A stretch of 25,966 nt of DNA. Source: a virus. The stretch is taken from the IMG/VR virus record IMGVR_UViG_3300031788_000094, positions 1 through 25,966 of that record. The stretch is one strand, 5' to 3'. The stretch's first letter is position 1; each line of letters begins with the position of its first letter. Below the pieces are notes generated by a model. That model searched no databases. It was not told where the DNA came from and saw nothing but the letters and a program-made list of their open reading frames with translations. A program made the position numbers and the translations under genes. This document shows positions 14,200-21,147 of the stretch, one piece after another.

Positions 14200-14837
14200 T
14201 TCTTGACCTCAATACGGAAGTAGCTACCGTCTTGCATTTGACCTTTTAGGCTATCGGTAAATCGGGTAGTCCAAAGATTTGTGCCAGGAGCACATTGCTC
14301 ATCTGTGGCGTGTTTATACGCCTTAGTTACCATATCGTACAATACAGCGTCATTAATTGCAACACTTAAATTTACAGCCACGGTGCGTCGATTCTTTTTC
14401 GGAGTTTCTTTGGTGCCTTTCCTGGCCCAACCAGCTAACTTGTCACATCTTTCGTTGTGTTCGTCGCCGTCATGACCTTTCACCCATCGAGTTTTAGCTT
14501 GTAATCTTTTCACAAGATAGCTAAGCGCCTCGAACTTTTTCATTTTCTTTTTCTGTTTGAATTTGTTGGTGCCATCGGCCCAGCCAAGAATGATCTGGCT
14601 ATCCGATACGAGTTCTACTTCATACTCACGGCTATGGTAGTCGCTTGCGGATACCATTTTAAGAACATAGGCTAAGCCCATGATGGCCGCTTCCAGTTCA
14701 GCATCGTTGTTGGTAGCGTTCTCGATGCGACCAGAGCCTTCTTGGACTTTGATGCCATCTTGAACAATGACCCATCCATAACCTCCAGGCCTCGTTGCAA
14801 TGGTTGCGCTTCCGTCAGCGTATACTTCGATTTTCAT
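14196..14837 (-). CDS. rnhA: Ribonuclease HI
   Basis: This 213-residue protein has the type 1 RNase H core in its first 140 residues. The catalytic set is complete: Asp8 in YADGSA, Glu47 in TNNDAELEA, Asp79 in VSDSQ, His122 in VKGHDGD and Asp132 in RCDKLA. A basic handle-like stretch (KFKQKKKMKKFE) lies between, as in E. coli. It should remove RNA from RNA-DNA hybrids, including Okazaki primers. Residues 141-213 are an extra C-terminal domain beyond the usual length of about 155; I do not recognise it. The gene starts with an ATGA overlap with the small gene upstream and ends with an ATGA overlap with the exonuclease. Confidence 0.95.
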   Translation of the reverse strand: MKIEVYADGSATIATRPGGYGWVIVQDGIKVQEGSGRIENATNNDAELEAAIMGLAYVLKMVSASDYHSREYEVELVSDSQIILGWADGTNKFKQKKKMKKFEALSYLVKRLQAKTRWVKGHDGDEHNERCDKLAGWARKGTKETPKKNRRTVAVNLSVAINDAVLYDMVTKAYKHATDEQCAPGTNLWTTRFTDSLKGQMQDGSYFRIEVKK

Positions 14838-15064
14838 TCGTTATCTTCAACTTCCAACATGTCATCACGAAGCATTTGAACGGCCTCTTTGTAGACCTTC
14901 TCAACTTCTTCTTCTGTCATCATCAGCAAACGTGCAATGACAGAGCTTTCAACGCCTTCAGAATTTTTTAGTGTGAATTTATTTAACGAATTATCTAGCT
15001 TTGGGCAACAAATGTAGTCTTCTTCTGTTGCAATCCTATGTTGGATTTCTGCTTTGTCGATCAT
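14834..15064 (-). CDS. Small acidic hypothetical protein
   Basis: This 76-residue acidic protein is not recognised. It has one CC pair (YICCPKLDN) and an acidic C-terminal helix (TEEEVEKVYKEAVQML). The ATG lies 29 bases inside the end of the upstream gene, and its stop overlaps the RNase H start (ATGA). The tight packing on both sides supports a real gene, though nothing shows its role. Confidence 0.68.
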   Translation of the reverse strand: MIDKAEIQHRIATEEDYICCPKLDNSLNKFTLKNSEGVESSVIARLLMMTEEEVEKVYKEAVQMLRDDMLEVEDNE

Positions 15065-15440
15065 CTTTTCTCCCGAAATCTACTTCTATCACTCTAGAGC
15101 CCTGAATAGACATTGCGTGGAGATGTCTCTCTCTGCATTCTTCCATAAATTTTCTGGCTTGTTCCGTAGAGTGTTCTAGGCTGTTCCTGTTTATTTTCAG
15201 CATAGTCAAATTATTGTGCAGTTTCACCAAATCATCTTTGGCTCTCTTGTATTCTACCGCAATTGTTATGATATGTCTAGCTTTTAATATGGAAATATTT
15301 TCTTGAAGATTTTTCTTAACATGCTCTACTAACGCGATTTCATTGCACGTTTTGAAAACGTGAGCCTGTAATGCCTCGAATCTGTCCGAGGCATCCTTGA
15401 ACTCTTTTTCAGTTATGTTTAGGTCCACGAGCTTGTTCAT
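15036..15440 (-). CDS. Hypothetical coiled-coil protein
   Basis: This 134-residue protein is predominantly long helices with heptad-like spacing (about residues 8-100, for example VEHVKKNLQENISILKAR) and a polar C-terminal end. No enzyme motif is visible. The ATG is 3 bases after the stop of the GIY-YIG gene. Its last 29 bases overlap the next gene. The function is not recognised; oligomerisation or a structural role is all the helices suggest. Confidence 0.72.
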   Translation of the reverse strand: MNKLVDLNITEKEFKDASDRFEALQAHVFKTCNEIALVEHVKKNLQENISILKARHIITIAVEYKRAKDDLVKLHNNLTMLKINRNSLEHSTEQARKFMEECRERHLHAMSIQGSRVIEVDFGRKDDRQSRNPT

Positions 15441-15443
15441 GGA

Positions 15444-16103
15444 TCATTGTCCGGCTCTAAAGAATTTTAGGCCCTTAGTTTGCTTTTGCAGCCCTCTAAG
15501 GCATTGACTAATTGCGTCTTGGCTTAACGATAATTTTATCGATGCTTCTTTTATCGTAGAGAAAAACATGCCATTTGAGCACATGATCGGAGACGATCTG
15601 TATTTCCTGATACGGAATTCTGGTTTTTCATCTTTAGATTTCCAAAACTGAAGGTTCTTTACTGTTATGTTTTTACCGGAAAGAACCAAGCAAATTGCCG
15701 ATTCGCTAGAACCAATATCCAAAGCAGCCTCTTTTATAGAGGCGTATGTTTTTCCGTTAGAACAAACAATCTCTGTTGGTCGCCCATGATGTGTAGTTCC
15801 GCCGTCTCCGCCTTCAGTCATATTTTTTAATTTCGGATTTATTTTTTTATAGTACGCTATCCAAAATATTTCTCTGGAATTGATGTTTTCTTTTGAAATA
15901 CCGCTTTCTAGTATCTGCATGATAGGTTGTTTGCTTTTCGATTTTAAAGAAATAATCCACGATTTTTTCAATGATTTTTTCGCATTAATATTTACGTGTG
16001 CATAGTATCTTTTTTTAGGATTAGTAGATTTTCCAATATAATATTGCAATCCAGTAGCCGGATCACACAGCGCGTATACAGAAAAAGTTTTATTTTTTAT
16101 CAT
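15444..16103 (-). CDS. GIY-YIG homing endonuclease with two IENR1 repeats
   Basis: This 219-residue protein has an N-terminal GIY-YIG nuclease: VYAL (9-12), YYIGKS (21-26), the conserved Arg32, Glu in NSREIFWIAYY, and the NMTEGGDGG turn. The C-terminal half carries two tandem IENR1/NUMOD1 DNA-binding repeats, each starting with a 'CSNG..' strand (VCSNGKTYASIKEAAL and MCSNGMFFSTIKEASI). It lacks the NUMOD3 repeats of the enzyme at 1358. The coding sequence is clearly more A+T-rich than its neighbours, a common sign of recent arrival. The ATG overlaps the stop of the A1-like gene (ATGA) with AGGA just upstream, so it depends on the host operon for expression. By family it homes into nearby genes of related phages. 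Confidence 0.93.
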   Translation of the reverse strand: MIKNKTFSVYALCDPATGLQYYIGKSTNPKKRYYAHVNINAKKSLKKSWIISLKSKSKQPIMQILESGISKENINSREIFWIAYYKKINPKLKNMTEGGDGGTTHHGRPTEIVCSNGKTYASIKEAALDIGSSESAICLVLSGKNITVKNLQFWKSKDEKPEFRIRKYRSSPIMCSNGMFFSTIKEASIKLSLSQDAISQCLRGLQKQTKGLKFFRAGQ

Positions 16104-17749
16104 TTTTTCCTATTTATTCGCCATTTTCCGCCAATAGAATTTATGAGTTGCCGTTGACCATTAGGATAAATTAATGCAGAGCAATGCATCCAGCTGCTCG
16201 CACCGACGTTGTATCCCAAATCAAAAAGACTAGAAGTTCCAACCTGGTATACTCCACGTAATATCCCAGGAGTGTGGCTGTGCGCTATTACGCAACGACC
16301 ATAGGCGTTTTCCATATTTGCTTTACTGCCTCTAGATCCATTGGGACCTTTATCGCCATGGCTTCCGAGTTCTATTCCCGCTATTTTATAATCTTCGTCC
16401 CTATCTAAGAACTGGATTTTGTTCCAATTTTTTAGCTTATAGCATTCTCTTAGGCCTTCTTTTAAGGCGTCTAATCCATCTACCAACCTATCCGCCAGCT
16501 TGCAACCAATTTGAAAATTTAAGGCATCGTACTTAAAGCGACCCTCTTCTAACCATCGACTGAGGAATTCGTCGTGATTACTTTTAACAATGACACCTTT
16601 CTTGACACTTTTATGTGACAAAATTCGATCTAACTGTTCGCCTGTTACTCGTAACTCATCGGAAAGACTCAATAATCCGCGTTTCGAGTGACGTGCCCTG
16701 AGCACGATATTATGTTGTTCGTGATGTGAAATACTCTTTCCATTGAATAGGTCGTGAAAGAAAACCTCGTCAACGCCCATAGATTCGATAATTTCTTCCC
16801 ACGCACTGATAGCAGTGTCGTCGTGCTCTCCAGCGTGGTAATCGCCCATTACGAGCTTAGGAGTGACCTTGCGCGGCTTGTTGTCTCCGATGTAGTAGAA
16901 GCCATGGTGACATACGCCACCTTCAAGATCGGCCTGGATCTGAGTAAAATGGTAAATTTTATCATCTTCAACCTCAACGATCAAAGCGCCAACAACATGG
17001 TCGTGCTCAGCTATATAAGCAGTACGCAGGGAATTGCCCTGTGTCGAGCTATAGTTGGCCACAGTGCATGCACCTGTACTCATCCTAGCATGAGGATACT
17101 TAATGTTGGAAACTGGGTCATATTCAAGACTCTGCTTTGGAGAAGCAAAAATGAAGCTGCCTTTGCCTTGGCAAATTCTACCCAAGCCAGTAGTAGGATT
17201 GATCTGCTTGGCATTGATGCGCAGGCTAGAAATTCGTATATTAGAATTCAAGATAGTGGATTCAAAGATGAATTGGTGATCCTTCAATTTTTCATCGAAA
17301 TGCCACTCGATTTCGTTGTCCAAATTATGTGCAGGATCGTGTGAAGGTAATATTAAAATCTTAGCTTTAAGCTCTGACGATAAAAAGCTAAGTGTTTCCA
17401 TGAACTTAGGGTGTGCCCATTGTCCATTAACAGCCGTGGTAACAATAAACGTTTTGTGTTTCTTGATATCTTTGGCTAATTTAGCTCTGGCTTTCGAGGA
17501 AGTGAAATTATTCTCTTCGATGATTCCATGAAACGCTTCGGGAAACATCATTTTTGCAGCAATACGTAGGCCTGTAATGTTGACAAAATGGTGCCGGATT
17601 TTGTCTCGTGTAATACCTACCAGAGCCAAATCGTTTCTAGTTGGAAACATGTTCTTTTGTTGAACAATTTGCACGTATGCTTCAGTTAGTTCACGTTTTA
17701 GGGTAGACTCGTCCGGTTCTACCCGTTTAGGCTTCTGTTTCTTGCTCAT
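16100..17749 (-). CDS. Large metallophosphoesterase, likely T5 A1-family DNA nuclease
   Basis: This 549-residue protein has calcineurin-like phosphoesterase motifs in its C-terminal half: GDYHAGEHD (302-310), FHDLFNG (331-337), SNHDEFLSRW (390-399), GSHGDKGPNGS (462-472) and AHSHTPG (489-495). Together they supply the usual Asp, His and Asn metal ligands. The N-terminal 70 residues look like a basic, helix-turn-helix-like module (PTRNDLALVGITRDKIRHHF). Length and motif order fit the A1 protein of phage T5, which is needed for host DNA breakdown early in infection. That assignment is from memory of the family. A different nuclease or phosphatase role remains possible. The gene has GGGAAA before its ATG, and its stop overlaps the GIY-YIG start. 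Confidence 0.88.
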   Translation of the reverse strand: MSKKQKPKRVEPDESTLKRELTEAYVQIVQQKNMFPTRNDLALVGITRDKIRHHFVNITGLRIAAKMMFPEAFHGIIEENNFTSSKARAKLAKDIKKHKTFIVTTAVNGQWAHPKFMETLSFLSSELKAKILILPSHDPAHNLDNEIEWHFDEKLKDHQFIFESTILNSNIRISSLRINAKQINPTTGLGRICQGKGSFIFASPKQSLEYDPVSNIKYPHARMSTGACTVANYSSTQGNSLRTAYIAEHDHVVGALIVEVEDDKIYHFTQIQADLEGGVCHHGFYYIGDNKPRKVTPKLVMGDYHAGEHDDTAISAWEEIIESMGVDEVFFHDLFNGKSISHHEQHNIVLRARHSKRGLLSLSDELRVTGEQLDRILSHKSVKKGVIVKSNHDEFLSRWLEEGRFKYDALNFQIGCKLADRLVDGLDALKEGLRECYKLKNWNKIQFLDRDEDYKIAGIELGSHGDKGPNGSRGSKANMENAYGRCVIAHSHTPGILRGVYQVGTSSLFDLGYNVGASSWMHCSALIYPNGQRQLINSIGGKWRINRKK

Positions 17750-17766
17750 ATTGTTTCCCGTAGTTA

Positions 17767-18420
17767 TTACGATTCGGAGGCTGGGCTTGATTGCGGAGCA
17801 GAATCGTTACTTGCATCAGTAGAAGATTGCTCGGCTTGCGGAGCAGCGGGTGCGGCTTCTACTGCCGGTGCGGGAGATGCTTCCGGTGCAGCTTCGGGAA
17901 CGGCCTGTACTGCGGGAGCAGGTTTAGCTACGCTATAAGCTTCTTGAAGTTCAAATTTTACTTTGCCTTCTTGGAACTCAACGGTATCTCCGGTTTTTGC
18001 ACCTTTGATTTTGTTGCGTAATTCTTCTTGCAAAGCTCCCAAAACGAACTGTAATCGTGGGTTTAAGACCTTTCCGGTATCATCGACTTCGCGGCCAACT
18101 ACGAAATTGTCGTCACCGACAGGCTCAGTAGTCGCTACCAAAGTGCCAGCTGCGATCAGTTGGTCAACTCGGGTTTTCAACTCGGTCACGTTGTTTTCGA
18201 CCATGATGTTTCCGATCACGTCGTCATTCAGTTCGCCACCGCGCTGAATAGCTTTTACAATTGCGTCGATCTTGTTGCCAAGGAGCTTGATAGCTTCTTT
18301 GCAGGTCATAAGATCTCGGCCCATCATATCGCCAGACTGAAACATTCCCATTACACCGCGTTCGAGATCTTCGATGCGCTGTACTGCTGTCCGTTTTTGA
18401 TTTTGTTGTTGTTGTTCCAT
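17767..18420 (-). CDS. Hypothetical protein with Ala/Pro-rich tail
   Basis: This 217-residue protein is not recognised. After a Gln-rich start (MEQQQQNQ) come helices with coiled-coil character (about 10-95). A small beta-type region follows (about 95-165), including KTGDTVEFQEGKVKFELQ, with a 'GD.V.f' pattern reminiscent of FKBP or GreA-type C-terminal folds. Residues from about 168 on are an Ala/Pro/Glu tail and then a Ser-rich end, likely disordered. A good AGGAG precedes the ATG. The similar low-complexity linker in the SSB suggests a shared style of flexible tail, not a shared function. Confidence 0.78.
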   Translation of the reverse strand: MEQQQQNQKRTAVQRIEDLERGVMGMFQSGDMMGRDLMTCKEAIKLLGNKIDAIVKAIQRGGELNDDVIGNIMVENNVTELKTRVDQLIAAGTLVATTEPVGDDNFVVGREVDDTGKVLNPRLQFVLGALQEELRNKIKGAKTGDTVEFQEGKVKFELQEAYSVAKPAPAVQAVPEAAPEASPAPAVEAAPAAPQAEQSSTDASNDSAPQSSPASES

Positions 18421-18432
18421 TATTTTCTCCTA

Positions 18433-19395
18433 TTACCGTTTGGTATTAATTGCATTCATAATCATTTGCATTTGCGGGTGAGCGGAGGCTTCCTGCGCTC
18501 GTTGCGTATACACAGCATTCAAGTGCTCTTGAGTAGGCATTGGCTGAGCATTCGGATTCTTAACCGTGCGTCCAGTCCTAAGAGCAATCTGCCTGTTTCT
18601 CTCGATGATCTGTTCAGCAGTCAAAGAGTTAAGTTCTTCATTGGTGAGATACTTCTGATTGGGGTCAAAAACCGTATTGATTTCTTCTAACGAAACGCCA
18701 GTCTCATCTAAAATACGTTGTACGGCATCGCTAACCTTAGCACGCTTTACTGGTGCTGCCGCTGACTTCTGCAAGGGCCTTGGTGCAGGCTTAGACTGCT
18801 GTGCCTGTGGGCGAGTCGATCCTTTGACCGAAATAGCGTTGACAGTGTTCTTACGCTGTACTGGCTGTGCAGATACGGTGAACGGCTCTGCTTCTTGGCT
18901 TGCGCCTTTGGTCGCAGTGCTGGCCAACATCTTAAGGACTTCAACTTCGAGTGCGTTAAACGGGAATGCTCCAGCTGGGAACGAAGCTTCTTTCGAAGGC
19001 TCTTGTCTCATACCAAGCATGATTTCCATGCGTTCTTTGGCGAAATTACGAATCTCACGAGTAACATTTGCAACGGCTTTTTCGTCATAACCAGAGTTAG
19101 CAAATAGGTCACTGTTCATAACCATTTTGTACAAATTACCCTGTTCCAAGCGAAGGCTTGCATCGCTCAAAATTTCTGAGTAGTCTTCTTCTTCGGAAGC
19201 TTCTTCTGATTCTTCTTCATATACGGGCTGTTCAGTAGGCAGTTGAACCGTAGGAGCAACAGGCAATTGACGACGAGTAGGCGTAGCGTTTGCTTGCTGT
19301 ACTTCTGTCATTCCACCAGGGGTAGCTGTCTCAGCTTCTTCAGGCATATCCCTGAAGCTATCTGATGCGTTATCTTCGTCCATGTAATTACTCAT
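18433..19395 (-). CDS. Hypothetical acidic protein with disordered regions
   Basis: This 320-residue protein is not recognised. The first 75 residues are acidic and low complexity, ending in a Glu/Ser cluster (EEESEEASEEEDYSE). A conserved-looking helical segment at about 78-130 reads LRLEQGNLYKMVMNSD, then a helix ending MEIMLGM. A Pro/Gln/Lys linker (about 195-225) leads to a C-terminal helical part (225-320) with KVSDAVQRILDETGVSLEE. There is no membrane or signal sequence. The ATG shares one base with the resolvase stop (TAATG), so the two are co-translated. A scaffold or adaptor role is possible but not shown. Confidence 0.78.
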   Translation of the reverse strand: MSNYMDEDNASDSFRDMPEEAETATPGGMTEVQQANATPTRRQLPVAPTVQLPTEQPVYEEESEEASEEEDYSEILSDASLRLEQGNLYKMVMNSDLFANSGYDEKAVANVTREIRNFAKERMEIMLGMRQEPSKEASFPAGAFPFNALEVEVLKMLASTATKGASQEAEPFTVSAQPVQRKNTVNAISVKGSTRPQAQQSKPAPRPLQKSAAAPVKRAKVSDAVQRILDETGVSLEEINTVFDPNQKYLTNEELNSLTAEQIIERNRQIALRTGRTVKNPNAQPMPTQEHLNAVYTQRAQEASAHPQMQMIMNAINTKR

Positions 19396-20000
19396 TATTT
19401 CATCCTACGTAGACAGTAGCAATACCCTAGTAAGAGGGATTCTGCTGCGTCTTCATCCTTTTTAAGCAATGGCTTTTTTAGGAACTTTCCAAAAGTCTCG
19501 TTCGCTATGCGAATTGCGACGTGTTTCCTAGTAACTCTACCTATGCGTTTGCCGTTTTCGTCATACGCTATAGATGTATCATGCTTGTCTTTATATGCCT
19601 TGACAGCTTTGTTTCGCTTTCTCTCAGCATCGTTCATCAACACGCCAGTCTCAGTCTTCCAAGTGCCTGACATGATGTACACAGCTTTTATCTTACTCTC
19701 TTTTATGTAACTTGCAACTAAATAATGAATCCATTCTAATATTTTTTGCGTGTAAGCCGACTTGCTGTTCGACGATGTTTCTTCTATCACTAGAGTGTCA
19801 GGTTTGTACTTCTGAATCAGTGTAAAAATTGCATCGTAACACTGATGAGCCCAATCCAAATAATTCTCTGGATACATTCCCAGTGGCTCTTTGAGTTGGG
19901 TATTTTGACCGTACTCAATCAGAGTCAAATCTTTACCATCTAAGGTGAAGAATGCGTATCCAGTTTTAGTTGACATATCTAGAGAGAGAATTCTTTCCAA
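19395..20000 (-). CDS. ruvC: RuvC-like Holliday junction resolvase
   Basis: This 201-residue protein has the RNase H-fold motifs of RuvC nucleases: Asp8 in ILSLDMSTKTGYA, Glu73/Glu74 in LVIEETSS, and the acidic C-terminal site DEDAAESLLLGY (182-193). These supply the metal-binding acids that cleave four-way junctions. It probably resolves recombination intermediates before packaging, replacing the T4-type gp49. The start must be the TTG at 20000: the first internal ATG is residue 9 and would remove the catalytic Asp8, and the codon just upstream is the TAG of the preceding gene. AGGGA lies 3 bases before the TTG, giving close stop-start coupling. Other RuvC-fold nucleases remain an alternative. 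Confidence 0.88.
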   Translation of the reverse strand: MERILSLDMSTKTGYAFFTLDGKDLTLIEYGQNTQLKEPLGMYPENYLDWAHQCYDAIFTLIQKYKPDTLVIEETSSNSKSAYTQKILEWIHYLVASYIKESKIKAVYIMSGTWKTETGVLMNDAERKRNKAVKAYKDKHDTSIAYDENGKRIGRVTRKHVAIRIANETFGKFLKKPLLKKDEDAAESLLLGYCYCLRRMK

Positions 20001-20273
20001 CTATCCCTGCTTCAGGATGAATGACGAACTACTCTGTTGCCTGTCAATCCTGTCTGCTTCTAATAGCAATTGTGCGCGTAAATGGGCGTATGCGTCTACT
20101 AATTCATAGGGTAGCATTTGAACGCCATAGTTTGCGTATACATGCTCGCCAATGGAGATTTCCATGTAGCCTTCGTTGCTTCGTTTGAAAACCAGCGGCT
20201 TGTCGGGCGTTGTTAGCCCAACAAGTTTGTCGAGCGTGGCCATCATAATTTGCAAACCAGATTCGTCGCCCAT
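20001..20273 (-). CDS. Small hypothetical protein before the resolvase
   Basis: This 90-residue protein is not recognised. It seems to have a beta-type middle (KPLVFKRSNEGYMEISIGEH) and an alpha-helical C-terminal part (YELVDAYAHLRAQLLLEADR). There are no Cys or membrane segments. The ATG shares one base with the upstream stop (TAATG), and its TAG abuts the TTG start of the resolvase, so it is translated with both. The fold and role are unknown. Confidence 0.72.
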   Translation of the reverse strand: MGDESGLQIMMATLDKLVGLTTPDKPLVFKRSNEGYMEISIGEHVYANYGVQMLPYELVDAYAHLRAQLLLEADRIDRQQSSSSFILKQG

Positions 20274-20569
20274 TATCCGCCCTTAGACTCGATCTGTTGG
20301 AGCAAATACTTAGTCTTCGATGCTACGTCTTTCTTCACGTCACGGTAGGGTGCGCCAAGTTCTTTCAATTCTGCTTTTGCGGTTTGAAGTGCTTCGTCGT
20401 TTTGTTTTGCTTCTTCTGATTCAGACAAAGCTTTAGCAAAACCAGCGATGCGGTTCTTCAATGCTTGAACGTCTAAACGGTCAACTTCATTGACGAATTC
20501 GGGGAATTCTTTGCGGAATTTTTCTTCAGGAGTCATTTTCTCTTTGGGGGAACGAAAACCTTTTGCCAT
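20273..20569 (-). CDS. Small helical hypothetical protein
   Basis: This 98-residue charged protein is almost entirely helical. It starts MAKGFRSPKEKMTPEEKF, contains EFPEFVNEVDRLDVQALKNR, and ends KYLLQQIESKGG. No catalytic motif is visible. AAGGA lies about 10 bases upstream of the ATG. It is not recognised by function. Its regular helix pattern and tight placement (one-base overlap downstream, 4-base gap upstream) support a real gene. Confidence 0.74.
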   Translation of the reverse strand: MAKGFRSPKEKMTPEEKFRKEFPEFVNEVDRLDVQALKNRIAGFAKALSESEEAKQNDEALQTAKAELKELGAPYRDVKKDVASKTKYLLQQIESKGG

Positions 20570-20573
20570 GTGA

Positions 20574-20798
20574 TTAGTCCTTTAGTGCGCGTGACGATTC
20601 GCTAACGGTTACAGGTTTGGGGAATGCAAGTCCAACGAAAAACAAGCCAATTGATCCAGTGCCCAAGATGCTAGCAACCGTAGTCAAACGGACGATGCTT
20701 TCTGGGTTGTGGCCAAAGAGTGCGGTGCCAATGCCTAGCGTGGTAGCGCCCAGCACTAAAGCTGCCGATGTAAGCAGAACATACGATTTTGTATCCAT
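20574..20798 (-). CDS. Small membrane protein with two transmembrane helices
   Basis: This 74-residue protein has two hydrophobic stretches long enough to span a membrane: about residues 6-28 (YVLLTSAALVLGATTLG) and about 40-60 (TVASILGTGSIGLFFVG). A short polar loop joins them, and the C-terminal tail is hydrophilic. It should sit in the inner membrane. A holin-like or exclusion role is possible by size, but there is no lysis gene next to it, so I leave it unassigned. GGAG precedes the ATG by 5 bases. Confidence 0.75.
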   Translation of the reverse strand: MDTKSYVLLTSAALVLGATTLGIGTALFGHNPESIVRLTTVASILGTGSIGLFFVGLAFPKPVTVSESSRALKD

Positions 20799-20799
20799 T

Positions 20800-21147
20800 T
20801 TATCTCCTATAGTCGAATACGACTGATTTTTTTAAAACTTCATTCTTAGTCAAAAACGAAACAAATGCCTCTATCAAAAAGAAGTGAGGCTCGCGGCCAG
20901 ATGACACTTCTCTACCAGAGAGCCTGATAGGAAAGGCCCGCTTTACGTATTCCTGAGAGGCAATACTGAGCATCAACTCGAAATCCTTTAACGTAATAAG
21001 CTGTGGCTCAGGAGTCAAAGATTTCTCTTCTGCTAACTGCTTCTTAAGGTCTTCAATTTCGTCCATCAAACCTTTAACCGTAGCGTAGGCCACTGCTTGG
21101 TTTGACGTGTATAAATGTGAAAGAAGCTTGTCGGCGCTGGTACTCAT
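20800..21147 (-). CDS. Hypothetical protein coupled to gp46
   Basis: This 115-residue protein is not recognised. An N-terminal helical part (to about 45) contains IEDLKKQLAEEKS, a short coiled coil. A mixed region follows (PQLITLKDFELMLSIAS). The end has basic and aromatic residues (REPHFFLIEAFVSFL). The ATG overlaps the stop of the gp46-like gene (ATGA), so it is probably co-translated with it. No direct evidence of function. Confidence 0.74.
   Translation of the reverse strand: MSTSADKLLSHLYTSNQAVAYATVKGLMDEIEDLKKQLAEEKSLTPEPQLITLKDFELMLSIASQEYVKRAFPIRLSGREVSSGREPHFFLIEAFVSFLTKNEVLKKSVVFDYRR

Noticed and set aside
16754-17344. Plus-strand open frame of 196 codons inside the phosphoesterase gene
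   Set aside because: The opposite frame carries all the phosphoesterase motifs. The plus-strand frame is a mirror effect of its codon use.
18160-18690. Plus-strand open frame of 176 codons across the junction of two hypothetical genes
   Set aside because: It is antisense to two packed minus-strand genes with good starts; the translation looks random and Leu/Phe-rich.
20574-20798. Holin assignment for the two-helix membrane protein
   Set aside because: Size and helices fit, but no endolysin or spanin gene is close, and the same layout is common in unrelated small membrane proteins.
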